Source: Pleodorina starrii
Taxonomy: Eukaryota; Chlorophyta; Chlorophyceae; Chlamydomonadales; Volvocaceae
Assembly (NCBI GenBank): GCA_030267565.1
Contig: BRXU01000014.1
Location: 2,578,001-2,642,000, forward strand
Length of the DNA stretch: 64,000 nucleotides
Reading direction: 5' to 3'
Below the pieces are notes generated by a model. The model did not search any database. It had not been told where the DNA came from and saw only the letters and a program-made list of their open reading frames with translations. The position numbers and the translations under genes were made by a program. This document shows positions 38,852 through 49,500 of the stretch, in pieces. The first letter of the stretch is position 1. Each line of letters opens with the position of its first letter.

Positions 38852-41800
38852 ATGGCAGAAAGTAATTTACTGCCCCATTTTGCGTGTAAGTCTTTGTCCG
38901 GCCGCGCCCCGGACGCGAGCTGGCGTTCGGTTTCTAACAACGTTCCTCGCAGTTCTCGCGTCTCCTTAGTTCCGCTGCTTCTACGCAGCTCTCGACCTAC
39001 GGTAACCGGCGCTTAAGTAAACAGCTCCGCGAATGTGGCTAAGAGAGTCTTTGTGCTTTCTGCGTTTGCGCGGCGGACCCTGTACTGCGCCTGTAGCCTG
39101 CGTGTAGCCAAACTGTCGCCTGCGACCTGCTGCTACAACCAGCCGCGCGCAAACAACATTCCGAACCTTGTTTCAAAGAATTTCAGGACTGAATCTCCCT
39201 GAACTATAAATCAGACACCGAAACTGTCGCCGCGAAACGTGTTGTTTCCCTCCTACAGATGCCTCGCTTGCTTCAGGCCACGGCCCCGACGGCGCTGGTC
39301 CAATCCGGGGCTTCTTCCAGGAGTTGCTGCTTGCCCCGCCGTCTGCGGATATCCATGCGGCGTGCCCCTTTTCGCAAGACAAGGTACGCACTGTAATGAG
39401 CGACCAAACGATTAACGACCAGCCGACTACGGCTTGTCACACGCACAGAGGGCTTCATTGAGCTTGGGTTGTTCGCCTGCAGGACGTCGATGAGGCTGCG
39501 CTCCCGTGCTGCGGATACCTCGCTTCTCCGTTGCAAATAAAAAACAATTCACCGGTGCATGTCCTTGTACTCGACGTTTCGCGCGCAGGATGGGGTTAGC
39601 TGCAGCGGCGGAGGCGGAGGTGGAGGCGGAGGCAGTGTCGCCGGCGTCGGCACGGGTGGCGGCATCGGCGCCGGAGCTCCTGCAGGCGCCCTCGCCCATC
39701 TGCCCAGTCCCGCTCTGTCCAGCAACACGTTGCGCAATATCGAAATACCAAGCGCCATGTTCGATGAGCTGATGAATAAGATCTTGCAGGATGACCCGCA
39801 GGAGGTGCGTGACGAGCATCACGCACGAATTACTAATACGTAACATCATGACTATTCTGACTAAAGCCGTCATGCACAACGTTACTAATGCACAACGTTC
39901 CTACAATTTACATAATGCGCACATGATGTGTAGTTTTAATTTATATATACAGTATGTCTCTCGCACATATACGCGTATGTCAAATGGAACGTGAAGTTCA
40001 CGCAACGCCAGGCGCATGGCCGCCTTCGATTCCTCCATGGCCTCTCCCTCAAAAGCCCCTCCTCCCGTCCTGTCCGGCCGCAGGACCAGGCCTCGAACCC
40101 GTCGCCCGGCGCCACCGCTGCAGCAACACCTCACGAAGCCAGCTGCGCCAGGGCCGGTACCACTGCCGCCGTTCCGGCAGCCGGATACCACGCGAGCAGA
40201 GGCCATCCCGCATCTGGGGCGTGGCCTGAAGGCCATGCAGCCGCCGTCCCTGCCCAAACTTTCCAGTACGACAGCCGTACGCATGTGCCGTACCAACCGC
40301 AGCCCGACGCAGCCGCTCTCGCACACGGCAGCGGCTGGCAGGGTGCGCTGCAGCCCGCCGTGAAGGTGTACGATTACAGCACTGTGAGTGGCGTGGGCGG
40401 CTGCGTGGGCGCTGCTGCGCCACACCAACCACAGCCCACTGCAGTCGCCACCATGGAGCACGGCAGCAGTTGGCATGGTGAGCCGCAGCAGGGCGCGAAG
40501 GCCAAAAAGAAAAAGAAGAAGAAAAAGAGGAGAGACGCCGCCGGCCATGAGGATTCCAGGGGGATGTGCTCGGGGCTCCGAAGACGGGACGAGCGAGCCG
40601 ACGACCACGTGCACTGCATGGCGCCCGCTTTGCCGCAGCAGCCGCAGTACGACGCAGCCGCCTCCGCGTGGGGCGGCAGCCCTGACGGCGATCAACAGGC
40701 AGAAGTCAGGCTCAAGAAAAAACTTAAGAAGCTCAAGAAACTCAAGAAGCTTAAGAAACTTAAGAAGCTGAAGAAGCTTAGGAAGGAGAAGCTGCAGAGG
40801 GAGGGCGCCGGCGTCAATGCGGACCGTATGCGGCAGCAGCAGCAGCAGCAGCAGCAGACACCGCCGTCAGCCTCTATGGCCGCTGCTGCCGCCACCGCAT
40901 TCGGGGCCGTATCAGCAGCGGACCGTCCGCAGCCTGACGCAGCCGTACTCATGCACGGCAGCAGCCCCTACGGGCATCCGGCCCCTGCCGCGGACCTCAA
41001 TGAGAAGAAGAGAAAGAAGAAGAGGAGGTGGGAGGTCGCCGCTGGCGACGTCGGCGGCGTGGGGAGCATGGGGCCGCAGCCGGACTCGGCCGGCTTCACA
41101 CGGGACATCTACAGCTCATTCGGAGACCCCATGCATGACGCCAAGGTCAAGAAGAAGCGCCCCGCCGCCGGCGGAGGTGAGGGCCCAGCAGCGCACCAGC
41201 GGGCGGCCTCAGTCCACGAAGAACGACTGTTGGAGCAGCTGAGTGAGCAGTTGCAGCAACTGCTGCAGTTGCCGCAGCAGCTGGAGCAGGAGCAGCAGGA
41301 GCAGCAGGAGCAGCAGGAACAGTGGGACCTGGCAGACGGCGCGTGGGGGCTGTCGGCGGTGTCGCCGGCTCAGATCGCCGCAGCGACGACGGCGGGGGGT
41401 CCGGAGGCGGCGGACCTCAGCGGGCCGCAGTCCCTTCTGCCGCCGATCGGCCAAACGGTCCCGACAACGCGCGGCGAGCTGCCGCTGCAATCGGCCACCG
41501 CCGCCGCAGTCGGGGCATTCGAGAGGCAGCTGTTTGAGGAGGTACGTAATGGGCCGGTACAGGCAGTACAGGCGGTACGGGCAGGGCTCCGTAGGCACGG
41601 TTTTGCCGTAAGAATGGCATATGGGAGTTGGGAGTTGGGATTGAAGACAGGTGGGGGGAAGGAGGGTGCGAAATACGAACCGGTTTGGGGGAGGAGCCGA
41701 GGGAGGTTGAAGGTAGATGATACCGGTACCTTTAGCATCACGGGATCACCTCTTGGGCCATACGTCGCCTGTCCACCTGTCGTACAGGTACGGGAGATGA

Positions 41801-43793
41801 TGGTGCACTTTGGCTTCGCTCCAAAGCTGATCAAGAAGATCTGCGAAGGTACGGCAGTACAGGGAGGGCGGGGCGAAGACGGGGAGGGGCCTGGGCATAC
41901 CGACAGCGGGTCAATGCTCTGCGTCCCGTCAAGCGTCAACGCATCTTGCAGCCCAGCACTGCCTATCTCGGCCTTCCGCCGCACACCACAGCGCACTCCG
42001 CCGTCCGCCGCCGTCCACATACCGTGTCTGCCTGCCGTCCACACACCCGCTGCTGACGCACTGCGTGCCCCCGCCCTGACACGCTCTGCACAGGCAACGG
42101 GTCGGGCTTGGACGGCAGCCGAGGGAAAGTCATTCAATTCGTCTTCGGGCGGATGTTCAGCTTGTCGCGTGCCTACGCACAGTACCTGAACAAACTCCCA
42201 ACCACGCCGGGGACCGCTGCTGCCGCCGACACCACCGCCGCCGCCGTCGCCGCCGCCGCCTACCGCAACCACTGGTCCAGCGGTGTGCACAACCACGACG
42301 GCGACGGCGGCGGTGAGGCGTACGGCGGCGGCGGCGGCGGCCGTGGAGAGGCGCAGCGCCGGCATGACGTGGCGGAGGCGCTGGGCGGCGGCGCGGCGGT
42401 GTGGGTTCAGAGGCGGCTGCAGTCCGACGTTGCCGCGAGCATGCTGGACCGATTCCGGACATACCTCAGGTACGGTATGTTTCCGAACGACATGGGCGCC
42501 GGAGCGGGCCCCCGAAGCGCGAAGCCCCCGTGCCTTTGATGCTTGGCAGGAACGGAATGCTATATTGTGCAGCGACCAACCGAAAACGCCTTCCTCAAAC
42601 CGCCTCCTTGGCCCTTCATTCCGCAATGCAATTCCATGCAATGCAATGACAATGCAATGCAATGCAGGGAGAACGCCCTCATCCTGTGGGTCGAGGCGCA
42701 CGTGACGGAGCCGTACCCGACGCAGGAAACCAAGCGCCTGCTGGGGTCGTACACTGGCCGTACATACAACCAGGTACGGAGGATCACGCGCCGCGATGCA
42801 TCAGCCCCACGTCGTCCGTCCCACCGAGCCCACCGAGCCCGCCTGCCCACGGGTCCGCGGGTCCGCACGATCCATGACCCCGCCACCCGTCACCCGCACT
42901 CCCACAATCCCGCAAACCTCATTTTGCCGCAGATCAAGGACTGGTTCACCAACTGGCGGGCGCGGAAGTGGAAGCGGCAGGGAGGGGCCGACGGCACCAC
43001 CGGTGCCGCCGCCGCCACACAGCAAGGAGCCGCAGGATCCGACGGCGGCACCGACGAAGGCGGCGGCGGTGGCGGCACTGCCGCCATCCGGCATAGGGCC
43101 CCCCGTCGCAAGCCTTCCGTACGACAGGAAGCAGGCAGCAGCCTCGACACCGCTGCCGGCGACCGTGCCGCCGGGGCCACTGCCCTGCCGCCGCCGCCCT
43201 GGCCGTTGCCGCCCTGGCCGGCGGCAGCCGGGGCGGATGGCCGGCCAGTGGACGAGCAGGGTGCCGGCGGGACGGTGGATACGAGCAAGGACGGCATCCG
43301 CGGCGGGACCCTGGCGGCAGCGGCGCCGCCCTGGGACACCGAAGTGGACATGCTTGCCGCCGCCATGGGCGCGGTGTTGGGCATGGGCGCGCCCGTGCTC
43401 CCCACCACGGACGCTCCGTGGGGCCTGGGCGCGCCGGCGCTTGCCGCCAGTGGTACCGCCATCACGGGGAGCGAGTCCAACGCCGGTGGTGGGGCCCTGG
43501 CGGGTGCGGCCTGGGGTGTGGGCGCGCCGCCGACGTTCGCCGCCGCGGATGCGTCGATGATGGGCAGTGAGCGGCATGACGGCGGCAGTGGGGCTGCGGC
43601 GGGTGTGCCGTGCGGCACGATGGGTACGTCCATGCTGGCAGCCCTGGGCGCGATACTGGGCATGGGCGCGACGGTGCTGCCCGCCGTGGACGCGCCGATG
43701 GGCGGCGAGGCTGACAGCGGCGGCGGCGGCAGCGGGGTCCCAGCGGGCGCAACGTGGGGTGTGGGTGCATCCGCGCCTCAGATGCTGTTGTGA
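38852..43793 (+). CDS. TALE-class homeodomain protein with Lys-rich repeats
   Basis: Exons: 38852-38885, 39259-39383, 39589-39804, 40084-41541, 41788-41848, 42094-42469, 42668-42773, 42933-43793 (TGA); 1078 aa. The homeodomain lies at about residues 745-807: helix 1 ALILWVEAHV, the three-residue-extended loop with PYP (772-774), TKRLLGSYTG, and recognition helix IKDWFTNWRARKWKR with Trp796, Phe797, Asn799 and Arg801. PYP plus WFxNxR marks the TALE superclass (KNOX/BELL and algal GSP1/GSM1). A Glu/Leu/Gln-rich helix (ERLLEQLSEQLQQLLQL) and a segment with REMMVHFGFAPKLIKKICEG precede it. Exon 4 carries an eight-lysine run near residue 266 and a KKL repeat near residues 335-365. The C-terminal 270 residues are Gly/Ala/Pro-rich with repeated WGxGA and LGMGA units. 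A nuclear transcription factor is likely; orthology to the zygote regulator GSP1 is possible but untested. The first three exons are the weaker part. Confidence 0.82.
40711..40785 (+). repeat. Coding (KKL)n minisatellite
   Basis: AAGAARCTN-type 9-bp units encode alternating Lys-Lys-Leu for about eight copies within exon 4 of the homeodomain gene. Third-position differences between units (ctc, ctt, ctg, aaa/aag) show that it is not a very recent expansion. Confidence 0.9.
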
Positions 43794-46597
43794 TGGGATG
43801 CGGAGTGAGTAGAGCCCCGGGGTGGTTCCCCGGCGGAGAGCTGGAGAGCTGCATGCCTTGGTTGCGAAACTACGAATGCCAGCGCTGGGCTGCACCGGGG
43901 CTCGGCTCCATGAAGCTCCTGGGGGCTTGCTTAACCGTGACAGTTATATGACCCCGTTGCCGTTGATCGTTGATCGTTGGTGCAGGAAGGTGGCTTGTTG
44001 GGCATTGGAAAGTTTGCCCCTGTGCGGCCTGTTGGTTGGTTGAGGCGGCGAGCTTTATGGCGAGGGGGACGGAGCGAAGGTGGGTAGGTGTGGCGACGTG
44101 CGGTGCTACACAGCCCCGGCAGCAGGGTACTTCGGGGCCTATAGGAAATTGTCCTGGCCTCCCAGGCCTCCCCCTGGTTTCCCTCCTGGCTCCTGCCAGG
44201 AACGCAGTCTGTTAGAGCCCAAAATTTGTCCTGGCGTGCCAGGAACCCGTGCAAATTAGTCCTGGCAGTGCCAAATTGTTTTCAGGGTATTTATCCGTAT
44301 CCTGGGCTTTGGTGATTTACAACAAGCCCAGGGCCGCGAACGTGGCCTCCTGGGCTTGCGAGGCGGGGCCGCCATAGCGGCCTCGCACACAGAAGGCCTG
44401 GCCTCGACTGCGTTTTGCTGTCCATAGTCCTGGCGTGCCAGGAGCAGGCGCCCCGCCAGGACTGGCAGGCACCAGTACTGGCGCTCCGCGCCAGGCCGAA
44501 ACCCTCCTGGCACGCCAGGACTTGCTGAAGTTCCCTGCCCGGCAGCCGGCAACGTTACCTGCTGGGCACGCAGTGGTTTCGGAGTCCCCTGCCTTTGATT
44601 TTTATTGAGAGCGAGCGCAGGCGTCCAGCTCCGTGAGGTGCCATTCGGGGTGTGTGCGCCAAAATGCCCATGCCCGCAGTTACAGGTGGTGATCATGAGA
44701 GGTCGGCCGGGTGCTGCGGCCTGCTACAGCAAACCTAATCAACGGTCTTCTGGCTTCATTGCCGCAATGGACTAGGCGTGCAGAAGGAGGCGTGCAGCGG
44801 GCACTTTGAGTGTGTTGGAAATGTTTTTGAATCAAGCCGTTGGCGAATGCGGCTTTTGTCATGACCGCACACGCCCAAAACTGTGAAATCGCGCGATAGA
44901 GTGCGACGGAACGAGCAAATTTCGTCTGTATTTTTGGGGCCTAGTGTTGACACGGTGTTCGGTCTGCTTCAACATGGCCGTGTACTGCAAAAAGATACGG
45001 ATAGTGTCATACCGGTACACGGCCGCTTCAACACGACCGTGAAGACACGGTTGGACGTGGTCGTGTAGACACGGCTTGTGTATAGTCTAGCTACAGAGTC
45101 GAAGGAGAGGCATACCGAAGATTGCCCAAATCCAGTGTAGTATGGAGGTTAAAACCACCGAATGCCTTTGGCAGATTCTATTCACCCGTCGGCTGGGAGA
45201 ATAAGCTCGCCCGGCCTGGATCGTGCCGCCCCTCATCGGGCTGACGGGAGCAGTGCCGCTGTGCACTAGTCCGTTGGCTAGTCCGTTAGCTTTCGACCCG
45301 GCGACCCTTGATTTTCCAAACTATTCACACCACTGTAACAGCGGGGCAACAACACACTGGATGCCAAAGATTCCAGCTCCTGTTACAAGGGCCTGCTGGC
45401 TATCATATCGGACGGGTTAACGTCCCGAGAAGCGACAGCTAGCCGTACTCACTTGGGAGAGCTATTCGAGCGAGCCGCTGACACCTGCCCAGTCCTCTCC
45501 CGGCCGCTAGCGCTACGACTTGCCAGCCACAACATACCATGTTCGGGGAATCCACGCCAGGCAGCTAGCTCCGAGCTGCTCGCCACCCAGGCCGCCTGAG
45601 CGTGTGCCCCAGCCTCAAAGTGCACCCTGCGAGTTGCAATCATCATTACGACTAGGTTTAGCCCTTCTCCATATCTGGTCCAGGGCAGATATCTTGGATT
45701 GGAACACAAGACATAACAGTTTGAACAAAGGCTTAACGTCGTAACCATCATCAATCCTCCCAACTTACTTCAGCAAGTTCTTCCTCATTGTCGTCCATGT
45801 TCGTTAACCAACGCAGTAACTGGGCCCGCCGACGAGGCTAACGACTCATGCCTTATCTTTAGTATGACCTTGAACCGTTATATATGAGCGCTGTGCTGAA
45901 CTCGGTGAGGGCGTCTGGGCAGCCACAGCGAACTGCTGACCGGTTGTTGCCACGTTCAGAACTTCGTTCACGCGCAGAGTATACCGTATTAAAGTAGCTA
46001 TACTATCTAGAACACTGGTTCTCTATAAGCTTGAATGAAAAGTTAAAGCATTAATGCATTGGTCGCCTTAAGAACGAGAAGGTAGCAACGAGGCCGACTG
46101 CCTGCGAGTTAATATAGGCCGCAATAAGTACCGCTGAACCGCCAAACAAACACGAAAAGGCGAGAAAACAACGGGGAACAATGCTACGGGGAGCTGATGT
46201 CGTACTTTCATCACTTTCGGGTGCTCAAAGTACGGCGCATGGTTTTCATGGGCAAACCTGTGGAATATGGGAAAATGGTTGTAGCGTGTGGCTTGACGTG
46301 TACAGATATCGGTCCTGATTAATTGTATTTTCGGAAGGCACGAAGGCTACCTCACTGGCAAGTACAGGCCACCGCCATGGACCAAAAGCTTGCATACCGC
46401 TCGCCTTGACGCGCCATTGAAATTCTATCTATGTCGCTTTAGATCGTGCTCCTTATGGGTGCATATTCCTGATACGGCTTGTTTTGGGCTCTTGGCACAC
46501 AAATGTTGGTCGACGCAGTGCCACTGTTCGAACTGTCACAAAGGTGCACCAAAACAATTACTCTCTAGTGCACTCATAGCATAGAGCACGTCGTGGC
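43794..46597. other. 2.8 kb intergenic region with palindromic repeats
   Basis: No gene is supported. The proximal part (44145-44525) is dense in CCTGGC/GCCAGG palindromes. At 44945-45075 the hexamer ACACGG and its neighbours recur with alternating CGTGT/ACACG, allowing hairpins. The distal part (45450-46580) is AT-richer, with no recognisable coding sequence, and should include the promoter of the RAP-domain gene. Confidence 0.6.
44145..44525. repeat. CCTGGC/GCCAGG palindrome cluster
   Basis: Near-perfect palindromes such as TCCTGGCGTGCCAGGA (about 44230 and 44428), TCCTGGCACGCCAGGA (about 44507) and many half sites are packed in 380 bp. The cluster may be a non-autonomous transposon remnant. 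A 146-codon minus-strand frame at 44256-44696 has no recognisable family. Confidence 0.6.
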
Positions 46598-49500
46598 ATG
46601 ATGTGGGGACGCGCGCCGTTGAGGTGCAGCAGCCGCCAAGCGGTCGACGGGGCCTCGCACCGAGGCAGTCGCTGCACGTGCCACGCCAAGCGCTACGTAC
46701 CGGCGAACAGGCAGCACAGGACCGCCTCAGGCGGCGCGTCTCGCCCGGGCAGCGCTGGGCGAAAGCCGTCGGCAGCACCCGAGCCGGCAGGTACGCTTTC
46801 CTGCCTGCCGTCCTGAGCTGCCGTCGCCTCTCCCAGTAGCCGCCCATTTCGTTCCCCGCCCCAATGAACGGGATTACTAAAAGGGAATTCGCCTCAGTTC
46901 GCCACGGACCGCCTTCCGGCATCCCTACGACACAGGCGCAGCTTTGCACAGGCGGCTGTAGCTTCCGTTCTCCCAAACCTGGCCCCGCCCGGACGTGCGT
47001 TTCTGCCCATCTGACACCATCTGAAAGACTGCACACGGCATGTGCGCCATCACAGAACACCATCGACCGCCAGCCAATAGTGCCGTACTTCTGTCTTTGA
47101 CCGTTCGTTGACCGTTCATTGGCGCGCCTGCGATTTGACGGCAGACCCGGACGACCTCCTGCGTGAGCTCAACAGCGGCGGCGTCGGTTGGCTGCGCGAC
47201 GAGGAGGAGCAGGACTGGGGCCTCGATGAGGTGGCGGGTGAGGCTACAAACCGTCGCAAACCGTTGGCGGTTAGCGGTTGATGTGCGTCAGTGATCGAGT
47301 TGGGTGGCGGTTGGCTGGGGGCGGCACCGACTGTCTCGGGGTCTCGAATCCGAGTCGCGCGCCAGTCTCTCGCGCCGGGCCGGGATGTAGTAGGTGTTCT
47401 TGTTCAATCTTACTAAGTGCGATAAAGAGTCCATAAGGTTGTTGCAGCGGAGCCGTGTGCGTGTGCGGCGCGCGGCGGGATGCCTTTGGGTCTATTGCGT
47501 CTATTGGGTCTGTTCCTTCTGCGCCCGTTGGCCTGCAGAGCACGCCAGGGCGCGGCAACAGCGGCAGCTCCAGCGCTTCGGAGGGGCCCTGCCCGGCGCC
47601 GGCGCCGCCAGAGGCAGCAGCGGCAGCAGCGGTGGCGGCGGCCGCCGCCGTGGCGGCGACGCGGCCGTAGAGACCCATGGGTCACCCCTGGAGTCGGGGC
47701 TCGCCAGCATTAGCACCGACGAGGACGGCGATGAGGCTATCGGTGCCAGCAGCAGCAGCAGTAGCAGGGGGCGGGGCGGTGAGGATGTGCGTGTTTTTGG
47801 CGCGGATCGGCTGGCAGCGCGGGCGCCGGCGGCGAGGCAGAGCCGTACGACTGTGGAGCTGGAAGCGTCGTACGCTCGTCGAAACCCTGAGATTGTGGAG
47901 GTGAGTGTGTGTGCGCGCGCGTGAGGCAAGGATGGGGGCAGATGAGGTTCCGCGAAGGCGCGAGGTCCGTCAGAGAGAGGGGGGGGATGCTTCGACAGAT
48001 TGGAGCTTGGAGGGGTTTGAATGATCGTGGGCTTTGGGACGGGCAACAAGGCTCGTGTAGGGCCAGCAAGGCCCGGCAGCTGTGGGGTCCCTCGTCCTGC
48101 TGCCTTCCTCCGTTCGTGTTCGGTTTGTGTCTTAACCAATTTGTGGTCCGCCTCCTCCACTGTTGCGTTCTTCTGCGGTGCACCTCTTGCGGGCCACCGC
48201 ACGCGGATGAAGGCGCTACGGTTGCGTGGAGTAGCCGTACGAGTACGACAGCCCGCAGGGGATGCAAATGAAGAGTACGACGACGACTTTGGCGGCGATG
48301 CCCTGGGCCGGAGCTCGGATGAGGATCCGGATCTCGATGAGTTTGGATTGAGCGATGAAGATGACGGACTGGATCTCCGCCTGGATTCGGATCTCGCGTC
48401 GGCCGAAGACGGCGGCGGCGCGGCGCCCGGAAGCCGCAGCGGCAGCGGCAGCCGCGACTGGTACGGCAGTCTCGCGGCGGCGGGCTTCTCCGTACGCACA
48501 AACGCCGCGGGTGAGGTCTTCCTGGAGCGGACTGTGCGGCGGAAGGTGGCGGACACTGGCGGCGGCGGCGCCGCCGCTGCCGCCGCGGCGGCGGCGCCGA
48601 CCGGCGCCCAGTCCGGCGGCTCTTCGTCGGCGACGGCGGCGCGAAAGGAGCCGGCTCGCGGTGCGCCATCCAGTGCCGCGCCAGCGGCGGCGGCGGCGGC
48701 GGCGGCGGCTCCGCCGCTGCTGGTGTCCCCCCTGAAGCCGCTCCGGGGCCGTCCTGCCATCGTCTCTGCACTGCAGCGCCTGACCACCCCGCAGCAGGTC
48801 CTGGACTTCCTGGAGTTGTCGTACACCGAGTGGGCCGCCAACGGCTACCGGCTCGTCGACATGCGCACCGGACGGCCGGTGAGTACGGCAGACGGCACCT
48901 CCCTTAAACCCTGCGAGTCGCAGCCGCCGCAGCATCAGAGCTGTTCGCTGCCCTCCATCCCGCTCCGCCGCAGTATATCCAAGCGGGTTGCGCTGCGCGG
49001 GGCAGGGTGCCTTGAGACCCACGATACCACCGGTACTACCTGTGTCTGCGTGTTAGCCCCCTTGCGTCGCCTGCGTCACATCCCGCTGCGGCTCCTTCTT
49101 TACTACTGACCCCTCCCTCCCCGGTTAGCGATTCCCTCTTTCCCTCCCCGGGAAGAGGGACACGGCAAGGTGTGGCCGAAGCACCAGAAAACCCGGGTGG
49201 GGGCCGCAGCGGCTGCCACCCCCTTGTCACCAGTGCCACCACCACCACCGCACTTCACACTCGCCATCGTTGCCACACGGCCACACGACCACACACACAA
49301 GGCCACACACAAACGCACCCGGTGGCCGCAGGTCGCCGCACCAAGCCCCGCGGAGGCCGCCCACTGCCTCCGCGCGCTGGCCATCACCGCCCGCCGGTCC
49401 GAGATCGGGGGCTGGCAGTGCCTGGACCTGGCGGCGGGGCGGCAGGTGCGCGCCTGGGACCCTGGGGGCGGAGGGACGGAGGAGTCGGGCGAGGGCAACG

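Noticed and set aside
39483..39529. Possible extra exon (DVDEAALPCCGYLAS) in the homeodomain gene
   Set aside because: The acceptor is good, but every donor that keeps phase leaves an intron of 35-60 bases before 39589, shorter than any other here. It is left out pending cDNA.
44256..44696. 146-codon minus-strand ORF
   Set aside because: It runs through the CCTGGC palindrome cluster and resembles no family; an open frame in GC-rich repeats is expected by chance.
46536..47063. 175-codon minus-strand ORF
   Set aside because: Antisense to the first exon and intron of the RAP-domain gene, with no recognisable product. The plus-strand reading joins in phase to the downstream exons.
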